The notes beneath the pieces were generated by a model. The model was not told where the DNA came from. It did no database searches and saw nothing but the letters and a program-made list of their open reading frames with translations. This document shows positions 7,096 through 15,564 of a stretch of DNA of 18,859 nucleotides, piece by piece; the stretch's first letter is position 1; each line of letters opens with the position of its first letter. The stretch is from an uncultured Flavobacterium sp. Its GTDB lineage: Bacteria; Bacteroidota; Bacteroidia; Flavobacteriales; Flavobacteriaceae. The stretch spans positions 1-18,859 of the forward strand of contig NZ_CAMLIX010000081.1 of NCBI RefSeq assembly GCF_946479975.1, in the 5' to 3' direction. The position numbers and the translations under genes were made by a program.

Positions 7096-8127
7096 ATGAA
7101 AGTAACCATAGACGGTCAAAGTATAGACGTAGAGCCAGGAACAACGATCCTGCAGGCTGCACGTATGATTGGTGGAGATTTGGTTCCGCCAGCCATGTGC
7201 TATTACTCAAAATTAAAAGGCAGCGGCGGTAAATGTCGTTGTTGTTTAGTTGAAGTTTCTAAAGGAAGTGAAGCTGACCCAAGACCAATGCCAAAATTAA
7301 TGGCATCTTGTGTAACAGGATGTATGGACGGAATGGAAGTAAACAGTAAATCTTCTGCCAGAGTTACGGAAGCACGTAAATCGGTAACAGAATTTTTATT
7401 GATCAACCACCCATTAGACTGCCCTATCTGTGATCAGGCTGGTGAATGTGATCTTCAAAACTTAAGTTTTGAGCACGGAAATCCAAAATCTCGTTTTATT
7501 GAAGAAAAAAGAACATTTGAGCCAGAAGATATTGGACCGAATATTCAACTACATATGAACCGTTGTATTTTATGCCAAAGATGTGTACAAGTTGCAGATC
7601 AATTGACAGACAACAGAGTTCACGGAGTATTAGATCGTGGTGACCACGCTAATATTTCTACCGGAATTTCAAAAGCTATCGACAATGAGTTTTCTGGAAA
7701 CATGATTGACGTTTGTCCAGTTGGAGCTTTAACTGACAAAACTTTCCGTTTTAAATCAAGAGTTTGGTTCAATAAACCTTACAATGCTCACAGAGAATGT
7801 ACAACTCCAGGATGCTGCGGTAAAACAACTGTTTGGATGTTTGGTGGAGAAATTCAACGTGTGACTGGTCGTAAAGATGAGTACCATGAAGTTGAAGAGT
7901 TTATCTGCAACAGCTGCCGTTTTGATCACAAAGATGTAAATGACTGGGTTATTGAAGGACCGAGAGAATTTGAAAAAGATTCTGTTATCAACCAAAATAA
8001 CTACACTCAAAAATTAGAGAAAGTACAAATCGATACTGAAAAGAATATTTTGATGGGTAGAGATATTGACCGTAAAAAAATTAGTATGGCTGAAATTCCA
8101 TTAAACAATAACGATAAAAACTCTTAA
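7096..8127 (+). CDS. nuoG: NADH-quinone oxidoreductase subunit G, short form without Mo-like domain
   Basis: This 75-kDa homologue carries several FeS clusters between NuoF and NuoI. Only 343 residues are present, against about 680-910 in the usual family. The N-terminal ferredoxin domain has N1b ligands C35, C47, C50 and C72 (or C76). N5 ligands follow as H105, C109, C112 and C118 (HPLDCPICDQAGEC), then N4 ligands C157, C160, C163 and C207. Residues 228-278 resemble the start of the molybdopterin-oxidoreductase Fe4S4 domain, but instead of CxxCxxxC there is C235-x4-C240-C241, followed by C271-x2-C274. The large C-terminal domain is absent; the last 65 residues are polar. The stop overlaps the nuoH ATG by one base, so the short end is a clean gene boundary, not a frameshift. 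I recall short NuoG forms in other Flavobacteriia but cannot check this here. Confidence 0.92.
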   Translation: MKVTIDGQSIDVEPGTTILQAARMIGGDLVPPAMCYYSKLKGSGGKCRCCLVEVSKGSEADPRPMPKLMASCVTGCMDGMEVNSKSSARVTEARKSVTEFLLINHPLDCPICDQAGECDLQNLSFEHGNPKSRFIEEKRTFEPEDIGPNIQLHMNRCILCQRCVQVADQLTDNRVHGVLDRGDHANISTGISKAIDNEFSGNMIDVCPVGALTDKTFRFKSRVWFNKPYNAHRECTTPGCCGKTTVWMFGGEIQRVTGRKDEYHEVEEFICNSCRFDHKDVNDWVIEGPREFEKDSVINQNNYTQKLEKVQIDTEKNILMGRDIDRKKISMAEIPLNNNDKNS

Positions 8128-9185
8128 TGATGGTAGATGGTGCGTTTATTATAGAAAAGAGTGTTGTAATTGTTGTAGTTTTTGCTGTAACAATGATTAT
8201 GGCAATGTATTCTACTTGGGCTGAACGTAAAGTTGCAGCTTTCCTTCAAGATCGTGTTGGACCAAACCGTGCTGGATGGGGAGGTTTATTACAACCACTT
8301 GCTGATGGTATGAAATTATTCTCGAAAGAAGAATTTTTTCCAAATACTCCTAATAAATTTTTATTTGTTGTAGGTCCGGCAATTGCCATGAGTACGGCTT
8401 TAATGACAAGTGCGGTAATTCCGTGGGGAGACCATTTAGTAGTTTTTGGAAGAGAAGTTATTCTTCAGGCTACAGATATAAACATTGCGTTATTATACAT
8501 TTTTGGAGTTCTTTCTGTTGGAGTTTACGGCATCATGATTGGTGGATGGGCTTCTAACAATAAATTCTCTTTAATGGGAGCTGTTCGTGCAGCTTCGCAA
8601 ATGGTTTCTTATGAAGTTGCAATGGGATTATCAATGATTGCATTATTGATGATGACTGGAACAATGAGTTTAAAAGAAATTTCATTACAGCAACAAGGTA
8701 TGAACTGGAATGTTTTCTATCAACCTTTATCATTTTTAATTTTCTTAATCTGTTCGTTTGCAGAAACTAATAGAACTCCTTTTGACTTAGCGGAATGTGA
8801 AAGTGAATTGATTGGAGGTTACCATACAGAATATTCTTCTATGAAAATGGGATTCTATTTATTTGCTGAATATGCTAGTATGTTTACTTCTGCAACTATT
8901 ATTTCTGTATTGTTCTTTGGTGGTTACAACTACCCTGGAATGCAGTGGATGGTTGAAAATGTTGGTGTAAATCCAGCTAACTTATTAGGAATTGCTGTTT
9001 TATTTGTAAAAATATGTTTCTTCATATTCTTTTACATGTGGGTACGTTGGACAATCCCGAGATTTAGATATGACCAATTAATGAACTTAGGCTGGAGAAT
9101 TTTGATTCCGCTTTCGATTATTAATATTATGATTACGGGTGCTGTTATTTTGAGACACGATATCGCAGCAGCTTTAGGATTCTAA
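8127..9185 (+). CDS. nuoH: NADH-quinone oxidoreductase subunit H
   Basis: This ND1 homologue is the membrane subunit that closes the quinone channel and links it to the proton-pumping subunits. It has 352 residues with about eight hydrophobic helices. The signature AERKVAAFLQDRVGPNRAG (33-51) forms the first cytoplasmic loop. ETNRTPFDLAECESELIGGY (about 213-232) is the acidic second loop at the quinone entrance; the usual PEAESEL reads AECESEL here. HTEYSSMKMGFYLFAEY follows. The start ATG shares its A with the nuoG stop (TAATG). A second ATG follows directly (8130), so the N-terminus could be one residue shorter. A 158-bp gap with a structured element follows. Confidence 0.96.
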   Translation: MMVDGAFIIEKSVVIVVVFAVTMIMAMYSTWAERKVAAFLQDRVGPNRAGWGGLLQPLADGMKLFSKEEFFPNTPNKFLFVVGPAIAMSTALMTSAVIPWGDHLVVFGREVILQATDINIALLYIFGVLSVGVYGIMIGGWASNNKFSLMGAVRAASQMVSYEVAMGLSMIALLMMTGTMSLKEISLQQQGMNWNVFYQPLSFLIFLICSFAETNRTPFDLAECESELIGGYHTEYSSMKMGFYLFAEYASMFTSATIISVLFFGGYNYPGMQWMVENVGVNPANLLGIAVLFVKICFFIFFYMWVRWTIPRFRYDQLMNLGWRILIPLSIINIMITGAVILRHDIAAALGF

Positions 9186-9198
9186 GAACCGTAATGCC

Positions 9199-9272
9199 CT
9201 AGCCCTGATCGAAGCGGCATCCTTTTATGGTGGGGTTCACCATAAAAGATACAGCGGAGAGCAGGATTAGCT
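9199..9272 (+). ncRNA. Structured RNA element (Flavo-1-like) between nuoH and nuoI
   Basis: The outer helix is CTAG (9199-9202) with TTAG (9267-9270), and CCTG (9204-9207) with CAGG (9262-9265). A large, nearly symmetric internal loop follows, containing AAGCGGCAT on one side and ACAGCGGAGAG on the other. The inner stem CTTTTATGGTG (9222-9232) and CACCATAAAAG (9238-9248) is a perfect 11 bp with a 5-nt loop. The purine-rich loop with GCGG on both sides and the order of elements match my memory of the Flavo-1 RNA motif and of a recurrent Flavobacteria intergenic element. I could not run a covariance search. No T-tract follows the inner or outer stem, so it is not an ordinary terminator. It is far more GC-rich than its surroundings. 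It would be transcribed within the nuo mRNA. Confidence 0.65.
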
Positions 9273-9343
9273 TCAAATAAAAAACAAAATAGATTTTAAT
9301 TTGATTGATTTCAAATTGTAAATCATAAACTATACTAGTAAAA

Positions 9344-9889
9344 ATGTCAATAGAAACTATATCATTATCGGGTAGAAAAAAGGTGGTCTCTAATAAAGAG
9401 ATGACTTTTATTGAACGATTGTATCTTGTGGCGATTGTAAAAGGTTTGGCTATTACGCTAAAACACCTTTTTAGAAAAAAAGTTACGATTCATTATCCTG
9501 AGCAGGTTCGTACAATGAGTCCGGTTTATCGTGGTCAGCACATGTTGAAACGTGATGAACAAGGTCGTGAGAACTGTACAGCTTGCGGATTATGTGCATT
9601 ATCTTGTCCTGCTGAAGCCATTACAATGAAAGCTGCAGAACGTAAAGCAGATGAAAAACACTTATATAGAGAAGAGAAATATGCTGAAATCTATGAGATC
9701 AACATGCTTCGTTGTATTTTCTGTGGTTTGTGTGAAGAAGCTTGCCCTAAAGATGCGATTTACTTGACAACTTCAAAAGTATTAGTTCCTGCTAGTTACG
9801 AAAGAGAAGATTTTATTTTTGGAAAAGACAAATTGGTGATGCCTTTAGAAATGGCTATTAAAAATTCACAACTTAACAACGCTAACTAA
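9344..9889 (+). CDS. nuoI: NADH-quinone oxidoreductase subunit I (clusters N6a, N6b)
   Basis: This TYKY homologue carries the two [4Fe-4S] clusters that join NuoG to N2 in NuoB and lies on the membrane surface. It has 181 residues. The two ferredoxin motifs are C78/C81/C84/C88 (CTACGLCALSCP) and C124/C127/C130/C134 (CIFCGLCEEACP). The N-terminal part (about 22-48, TFIERLYLVAIVKGLAITLKH) is the amphipathic membrane-contact helix. HYPEQ and RGQHMLKRDEQGRENC are typical. Size is normal. The stop overlaps the nuoJ ATG by one base, and an RNA-like element lies 71 bp upstream of the start. The predicted full set of cluster ligands shows a working electron wire apart from the unusual NuoG. Confidence 0.96.
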   Translation: MSIETISLSGRKKVVSNKEMTFIERLYLVAIVKGLAITLKHLFRKKVTIHYPEQVRTMSPVYRGQHMLKRDEQGRENCTACGLCALSCPAEAITMKAAERKADEKHLYREEKYAEIYEINMLRCIFCGLCEEACPKDAIYLTTSKVLVPASYEREDFIFGKDKLVMPLEMAIKNSQLNNAN

Positions 9890-10428
9890 TGATACACATT
9901 CCTGATCTTGCAAACGCAACTCCTGTAGGAGTGATATTTTGTATCCTAGCGTTTATTACAGTACTTACTGCTTTTTTGACTATTTTTAGTAGAAATCCAA
10001 TTCATAGTGCTATTTATTTAGTGATTTGTTTCTTCTCGATTGCTGGTCATTATTTATTATTAAATTCTCAATTCTTAGCAATTGTACATATTATAGTCTA
10101 CTCTGGAGCTATCATGATTTTGTTCCTGTTTACCATTATGTTGATGAACTTAAACGAACAAAGAGAAGTGCACCGCCCTAGAATTACACGTTTAGGAGCT
10201 ATTGTTTCTTTCTGTTTGATCTTGATCGTTTTGATTACATTGTTTATCAACTCGAAACCAATTGTTGGTGATTATGATTCTACTGGAGAAGATTTTCAAT
10301 CTATTAAAGTTTTAGGTAAAATTTTATTGGATGAATATATGGTTCCGTTTGAATTTGCTTCTGTTTTGCTTTTGGTTGCTATGATTGGAACAGTTCTATT
10401 GTCTAAAAAAGAAAAATTAAATAAATAA
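9889..10428 (+). CDS. nuoJ: NADH-quinone oxidoreductase subunit J
   Basis: This ND6 homologue is a membrane subunit between NuoH and the antiporter-like subunits. It has 179 residues with five hydrophobic helices at about 13-33, 40-56, 62-85, 102-120 and 153-172. The third ([20 protein letters not shown], 69-88) carries the conserved Y-x-G-A stretch where the mitochondrial and bacterial enzymes change helix shape during turnover. [16 protein letters not shown] (154-169) is the typical final helix. It overlaps both neighbours by one base (TAATG at each end), so translation with nuoI and nuoK is probably coupled. Confidence 0.94.
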   Translation: MIHIPDLANATPVGVIFCILAFITVLTAFLTIFSRNPIHSAIYLVICFFSIAGHYLLLNSQFLAIVHIIVYSGAIMILFLFTIMLMNLNEQREVHRPRITRLGAIVSFCLILIVLITLFINSKPIVGDYDSTGEDFQSIKVLGKILLDEYMVPFEFASVLLLVAMIGTVLLSKKEKLNK

Positions 10429-10748
10429 TGGGTAATATATTAAATCAAATAGGTATTGAAAACTACATCTTTTTGAGTGTTGTACTTTTCTGTATTGGTA
10501 TTTTTGGTGTATTGTACAGACGAAATGCTATTATCGTTTTCATGTCTATCGAAATTATGTTGAATGCGGTAAACCTTTTATTTGTTGCTTTTTCAACTTA
10601 TCATCAAGATGCGCAGGGACAAGTTTTTGTGTTCTTCTCGATGGCGGTTGCTGCAGCCGAAGTTGCGGTAGGATTGGCCATTTTAGTTTCTATCTTTAGA
10701 AATATCGGATCAATTAGTATCGATAATTTAAAAAATTTAAAAGGATAA
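10428..10748 (+). CDS. nuoK: NADH-quinone oxidoreductase subunit K
   Basis: This ND4L homologue is a three-helix membrane subunit that is part of the central hydrophilic axis of the membrane arm. It has 106 residues. The two buried glutamates needed for proton transfer in the family are visible as E42 ([12 protein letters not shown]) and E78 ([11 protein letters not shown]), matching E36 and E72 of E. coli. Its first ATG shares a base with the nuoJ stop. Length is within the usual 100-110. It is followed by nuoL after 6 bp. Confidence 0.95.
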   Translation: MGNILNQIGIENYIFLSVVLFCIGIFGVLYRRNAIIVFMSIEIMLNAVNLLFVAFSTYHQDAQGQVFVFFSMAVAAAEVAVGLAILVSIFRNIGSISIDNLKNLKG

Positions 10749-10754
10749 ACAGAA

Positions 10755-12638
10755 ATGGATACCAATTTAGCTTTAATTTTAGTTTTAACTCCTTTACTAG
10801 GTTTTCTGGTAAATGTCTTTTTTGGAAAAAGCTTAGGAAAAACAGTCTCTGGTGCAATCGGAACTGTAGCCGTAGCAATTTCTTTTGTAGTTTCTGTTTT
10901 ACTTTTTAATCAAATAACTTCAACTGGAAAAGGAATTCAGGTTACTTTATTTGACTGGATTCAAATTAGCAACTTAAAAATCAATCTTGGATTTTTATTA
11001 GATCAATTGTCTGTTCTTTGGTTACTTTTTGTAACGGGGATTGGATCTTTGATTCACTTATACTCTATCAATTACATGCACGATGATGAAAATATGCACA
11101 AATTTTTTGCGTATTTAAATCTGTTCATTTTCTTTATGATTACGCTTGTAATTGGAAGTAACTTATTAGTTCTTTTCATTGGATGGGAAGGTGTTGGACT
11201 TTGTTCTTACCTATTAATTGGATTTTGGCATAAAAACCAGGATTACAATGATGCAGCAAAAAAAGCTTTCATCATGAACAGAATTGGAGATTTAGGTTTA
11301 TTAATCGGAATGTTCATCATTGGTTCGATGTTTTCAACATTAGATTATGCAACCTTAAAAACTGCAATTGCTGGAGCCTCAAACTTAAATTTACCTTTAC
11401 TTTCTTTAGCGGCTTTATGTTTGTTCATTGGAGCTTGTGGTAAATCTGCTCAAATACCGTTATACACTTGGTTACCTGATGCGATGGCTGGACCAACTCC
11501 AGTTTCTGCATTGATTCACGCGGCTACGATGGTAACTGCAGGTATTTTTATGGTAACGAGATTGAACTTTGTTTTTGACTTAGCTCACGATGTTCAAAAT
11601 GTAATTGCGATTATTGGAGCTATCACTTCATTAGTTGCTGCTACAATTGGATTGGTACAAACAGATATCAAAAAAGTATTGGCTTATTCTACAGTTTCAC
11701 AATTAGGATTAATGTTTTTAGCATTAGGATTTGGAGCTTATGAAGTAGCTGTTTTTCACGTTATTACTCACGCTTTCTTTAAAGCTTGTTTATTCTTAGG
11801 TTCTGGATCTGTAATTCACGGATTACACGGAGAACAGGATATGCGTAAAATGGGTGGACTTAGAAAAGCAATGCCAATTACATTCTGGACAATGTTGATT
11901 TCTTCATTAGCAATTTCTGGAGTTCCATTTTTCTCAGGATTCTTTTCTAAAGACGAAATTTTATTGACCGCTTTTCACCACAGTATTCCATTATACGTTG
12001 TTGGATCGATTGCTTCTATTATGACAGCTTTCTATATGTTTAGATTAATGTTCTTGACTTTCTTCAAAGAATTTAGAGGAACTGAAGAGCAAAAACATCA
12101 TTTACACGAAAGTGGTTCATTAATTACTATTCCGCTTATCATCTTAGCTATTTTAGCAACTTTTGGAGGATTAATTAGTTTACCTGGAAACAGCTGGCTG
12201 AATGAATATCTTGCTCCTCTTTTCACAAAAGTGGCTGGAGAAGAACATCATTTAGGTGCAACTGAATACACTTTAATGGGTGTTGCTGTTCTTGGCGGTT
12301 TATTAGGAATTTTAATTGCTTACGTAAAATACTTTAAACAAGATAATGTTCCAGAATCTGATGAAAACATTACTGGTTTAAGCAAAGTTTTATACAACAA
12401 ATATTATGTAGACGAAGTTTACGACGCAGTATTTGTAGCACCAATTAATAGTTTATCTAAATTCTTTAGAGACTATATCGAAACGGCACTTTCTGCTGCT
12501 GTTTTCGGATTGGGTAAAATAGCAAACGAAATTGCTTTTCAAGGAAAAAAATTACAAACAGGAAGCATCGGATTATATTTATTTGCTTTCGTGTTAGGTC
12601 TTTGTGCCATTGTATCTTATATATTTTTAGCTCAATAA
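10755..12638 (+). CDS. nuoL: NADH-quinone oxidoreductase subunit L
   Basis: This ND5 homologue is the distal antiporter-like proton-pumping subunit, related to Mrp antiporters. It has 627 residues (E. coli about 613). Key charged residues are present: E145 in FIGWEGVGLCSYLL, K230 in GACGKSAQIPLYTWLPDAM, and H339/K343 in HAFFKACLFLG. The canonical LPDAMAGPTPVSALIHAATMV segment (240-260) is intact. The C-terminal 100 residues contain the segment expected for the long lateral helix and a last membrane helix at about 605-625. Residues about 440-455 (EQKHHLHESG) give a histidine-rich loop. It starts 6 bp after nuoK and ends 10 bp before nuoM. Confidence 0.96.
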   Translation: MDTNLALILVLTPLLGFLVNVFFGKSLGKTVSGAIGTVAVAISFVVSVLLFNQITSTGKGIQVTLFDWIQISNLKINLGFLLDQLSVLWLLFVTGIGSLIHLYSINYMHDDENMHKFFAYLNLFIFFMITLVIGSNLLVLFIGWEGVGLCSYLLIGFWHKNQDYNDAAKKAFIMNRIGDLGLLIGMFIIGSMFSTLDYATLKTAIAGASNLNLPLLSLAALCLFIGACGKSAQIPLYTWLPDAMAGPTPVSALIHAATMVTAGIFMVTRLNFVFDLAHDVQNVIAIIGAITSLVAATIGLVQTDIKKVLAYSTVSQLGLMFLALGFGAYEVAVFHVITHAFFKACLFLGSGSVIHGLHGEQDMRKMGGLRKAMPITFWTMLISSLAISGVPFFSGFFSKDEILLTAFHHSIPLYVVGSIASIMTAFYMFRLMFLTFFKEFRGTEEQKHHLHESGSLITIPLIILAILATFGGLISLPGNSWLNEYLAPLFTKVAGEEHHLGATEYTLMGVAVLGGLLGILIAYVKYFKQDNVPESDENITGLSKVLYNKYYVDEVYDAVFVAPINSLSKFFRDYIETALSAAVFGLGKIANEIAFQGKKLQTGSIGLYLFAFVLGLCAIVSYIFLAQ

Positions 12639-12648
12639 TTTTATAACT

Positions 12649-14088
12649 ATGAACGTTTCTCTTATATTAATTATTCTTTTAGTTGGTGCATTTGCCACTT
12701 ATTTTGTTGGTGACAAACTCGCTTCAAAAGTAGCTTTGTTCTTTAGTTTAACGGCTTTGGGCTGTTCGGTTGTATTGTTCAATCATTTTTTAGCTGGCGA
12801 AAATATCAGCTTAATTCATGCTTGGATCAATCAGCCTAAAATTTCATTTGCGCTAAATGCTGACGGATTGGGAATTGCTATGCTTTTGCTAACTGTAGCT
12901 TTAACTCCTATTATTATATTTTCTTCTTTTGGAAATGAATATAAAAATGCTAAAGGTTTTTATGCTTTAATCTTATTTATGGCTTTTGCAATGACAGGAA
13001 CTTTTCTTGCTGCAGATGGTCTTTTATATTATATTTTCTGGGAGTTAGCTCTTATTCCAATTTACTTTATTGCTTTAATTTGGGGGAATGGTGATGCTGA
13101 AGAAAGAAGAAAAGCAGTGGTTAAATTCTTTATTTATACACTTGCGGGTTCATTATTCATGTTAACTGCTTTTATCTATTTATACCAAAAAGCGGGTTCT
13201 TTCTTAATTGAAGATTTATACAAAGTAGATTTATCTGCTGATGAGCAACTATGGATATTCTTAGCTTTCTTTTTAGCATACGCGATCAAAATTCCAATTA
13301 TTCCTTTCCACACATGGCAGGCAAATGTGTACCAAAAAGCACCAACTGTTGGAACAATGCTTTTATCTGGTATCATGCTAAAAATGGGATTGTATAGCGT
13401 TATTAGATGGCAATTGCCAATTGCGCCGCTTGCTGCCAAAGAATACATGTACATTTTTATTGGTTTAGGAATTGCTGGTGTAATCTACGGATCAATCGTT
13501 GCTTTGAGACAAAAAGATTTAAAGAAATTATTGGCTTACTCTTCTCTTGCTCACGTTGGATTAATTGCTGCAGGATCTTACACGCTAACTCTTGATGGTT
13601 TAAGAGGTGCTGTTTTGCAAATGATCGCTCACGGTTTTGTAGTAGTTGGATTGTTCTTTGCTGCTGAAGTAATTTTCAGAAGATTTGAAACTAGAGAGAT
13701 TGAAGCTTTAGGCGGTATTCGTACACAAGCTCCAAAATTTACCTCAATGTTTTTAATCTTAGTTTTGGCATCTGTTGCATTACCAAGTACATTTAACTTT
13801 GTTGGAGAATTTACAGTATTATACAGTTTATCTCAAATCAATATTTGGTTTGCTATTCTTGGTGGAACCACTATTATTTTAGGAGCTTACTATATGTTAA
13901 GAATGTTCCAGCATGTAATGTTAGGAGAAACTAATTCTAAAACTTTTGCAGATGTTACAATCAACGAAGGAATTTCTTTTGCGGTAATCATTGCAGTTTT
14001 ATTATTCTTTGGTTTTTATCCAAAACCAATTACAGATTTGATTACACCAAGCTTGGAAACGATTTTACAAGTTATCAATAAGAACTAA
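12649..14088 (+). CDS. nuoM: NADH-quinone oxidoreductase subunit M
   Basis: This ND4 homologue is the middle antiporter-like pumping subunit. It has 479 residues (E. coli 509) and about 14 hydrophobic helices. The core charged residues are E132 (FWELALIPIYF), K214 (AYAIKIPIIPFHTW) and K245 (GIMLKMGLY), matching E144, K234 and K265 of the E. coli protein. The segment that is normally WLPDAHxxAPT reads WQANVYQKAPT (223-233), so the usual Asp and His are Asn and Tyr. NuoL in the same operon keeps its equivalent LPDAM. This is probably a lineage variant. The gene is followed by a 63-bp gap with a small hairpin. Confidence 0.95.
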   Translation: MNVSLILIILLVGAFATYFVGDKLASKVALFFSLTALGCSVVLFNHFLAGENISLIHAWINQPKISFALNADGLGIAMLLLTVALTPIIIFSSFGNEYKNAKGFYALILFMAFAMTGTFLAADGLLYYIFWELALIPIYFIALIWGNGDAEERRKAVVKFFIYTLAGSLFMLTAFIYLYQKAGSFLIEDLYKVDLSADEQLWIFLAFFLAYAIKIPIIPFHTWQANVYQKAPTVGTMLLSGIMLKMGLYSVIRWQLPIAPLAAKEYMYIFIGLGIAGVIYGSIVALRQKDLKKLLAYSSLAHVGLIAAGSYTLTLDGLRGAVLQMIAHGFVVVGLFFAAEVIFRRFETREIEALGGIRTQAPKFTSMFLILVLASVALPSTFNFVGEFTVLYSLSQINIWFAILGGTTIILGAYYMLRMFQHVMLGETNSKTFADVTINEGISFAVIIAVLLFFGFYPKPITDLITPSLETILQVINKN

Positions 14089-14107
14089 TATTTTAAACAA
14101 AAATAAA

Positions 14108-14136
14108 TTAGGATTACACTTAACATGAAATCCTAA
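14108..14136. repeat. Small hairpin between nuoM and nuoN
   Basis: TTAGGATT (14108-14115) and AATCCTAA (14129-14136) are perfect 8-bp arms with a 13-nt loop, ending 15 nt before the nuoN ATG. There is no T-tract. It is short and AT-rich and may be a minor mRNA structure or chance. Confidence 0.4.
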
Positions 14137-14151
14137 ATCAAAAAGACAAAA

Positions 14152-15543
14152 ATGAATACATTAATAGCTATAACAGGATTGGGTATTTTCTGCCTATTGT
14201 TTGAAATTCTTAATTTAAGAAAGGCCATCATTCCTATTACCATTTTAGGTTTACTAGGTGTACTGGCACTTAATTTCTGCGAATTTGGAACAGAACAAAG
14301 TTATTACAACAATATGATTACTGTAAGCAAATTTTCTACAGCTTTTTCATCATTGTTTATCGTTTTGACGATTTTCCTTGTAGCGTTAAGTCATAATTTT
14401 TATCATAAGCATCCAAGCAAACTTTCAGATTTTATTGCTATTAAAGTATTTTTATTAGCTGGAGCTGTGGCAATGGTTTCATTTGGAAACTTAGCCATGT
14501 TCTTCTTAGGAATTGAAATTTTATCTATCGCTTTATATGTTTTAGCTGCAAGCGAAAGATTAAATATAAAAAGTAACGAAGCTGGAATGAAATATTTCTT
14601 AATGGGATCTTTCGCTTCTGGAATTATTCTTTTTGGAATCTGTTTGATTTACGGTGCAATGGGAACTTTTGATATTAGTGAAATTCACGAAATCGCACTT
14701 TCTGCAGAGTTACCAATTTGGTTTCCAATCGGGATGGTTTTAATGATTATAGGAATGTTGTTTAAAGTTGCGGCTGTTCCTTTCCACTTTTGGGCACCAG
14801 ACGTTTACGAAGGTTCTCCTGCTTTAACAACTGCTTTAATGAGTACGCTTGCAAAAGTAGTCGCAATTGCAACTTTATTCAAATTGGTTGCTGGCATGAA
14901 CTTAATTGCTTCATTAGAAAATCAAGATCTATTACATACTTTTGAAATGATTGTTGTAATTATTTCAATTGCGTCAATGTCTGTTGGTAACCTTATGGCA
15001 TTAAGACAAGTAAATGTAAAACGTATGTTAGCGTTTTCTGGAATCTCTCACGCAGGTTTCATGTTAATGACTTTGCTAACTGTTTCTGCATCTGCTGGTG
15101 TTTTATTATATTACACTACTGCTTATGCTTTGGCTGGTATCGCTGCTTTTAGTGTTATTTTATATGTATGCAGAGATCATGATAATGAAGACATTACAAA
15201 CTTCCACGGATTAGGAAAAACAAATCCGTTATTGGCTGCGATTCTTACAGCTTCATTATTATCTATGGCCGGAATTCCAATTTTCTCTGGATTCTTTGCT
15301 AAATTATTTTTATTCAACCAAACTATTCAAGCAGGACATATTGTTTTAGTAATTGTGGCTGTTATCAATTCTATTATTAGTGTTGGATATTATTTCAAAC
15401 TAATTTTAGCAATGTATTCTAAAGAACCAAACCAAGAAAGAACAGGAAAACCATTCCTTATTTACGCGACTGCGGTTTTATCAATCGTTTTAAATATTGC
15501 ATTAGGTTTATACCCTTCAATAGTTTTAGACTTATTGAAATAA
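14152..15543 (+). CDS. nuoN: NADH-quinone oxidoreductase subunit N
   Basis: This ND2 homologue is the antiporter-like subunit closest to the quinone site. It has 463 residues (E. coli 485) with about 13-14 hydrophobic helices. E122 (FLGIEILSIALYVLAA), K205 (GMLFKVAAVPFHFWAPDVYEG) and K235 (STLAKVVAIA) correspond to E133, K217 and K247 of E. coli. SPALTTALMSTLAKV is the family signature. It is the last gene of the operon: a terminator follows 22 bp after the stop and the next gene has its own promoter element. All 14 nuo subunits are thus present and apparently intact apart from the short NuoG. Confidence 0.96.
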   Translation: MNTLIAITGLGIFCLLFEILNLRKAIIPITILGLLGVLALNFCEFGTEQSYYNNMITVSKFSTAFSSLFIVLTIFLVALSHNFYHKHPSKLSDFIAIKVFLLAGAVAMVSFGNLAMFFLGIEILSIALYVLAASERLNIKSNEAGMKYFLMGSFASGIILFGICLIYGAMGTFDISEIHEIALSAELPIWFPIGMVLMIIGMLFKVAAVPFHFWAPDVYEGSPALTTALMSTLAKVVAIATLFKLVAGMNLIASLENQDLLHTFEMIVVIISIASMSVGNLMALRQVNVKRMLAFSGISHAGFMLMTLLTVSASAGVLLYYTTAYALAGIAAFSVILYVCRDHDNEDITNFHGLGKTNPLLAAILTASLLSMAGIPIFSGFFAKLFLFNQTIQAGHIVLVIVAVINSIISVGYYFKLILAMYSKEPNQERTGKPFLIYATAVLSIVLNIALGLYPSIVLDLLK

Positions 15544-15564
15544 AAAATAAAGCTTACAATATAT

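Noticed and set aside
8115..8140. Frameshift or premature stop explaining the short NuoG
   Set aside because: The nuoG stop overlaps the nuoH start by one base as a normal TAATG junction, and there is no room for a lost domain in any frame before nuoH.
9222..9248. Terminator hairpin between nuoH and nuoI
   Set aside because: The 11-bp stem is not followed by T; it is the inner part of a larger fold and nuoI has no promoter of its own that I can find.
13176..13454. Minus-strand ORF opposite nuoM
   Set aside because: It lies wholly inside nuoM, has no recognisable domain, and reads as the complement of membrane-protein codons.
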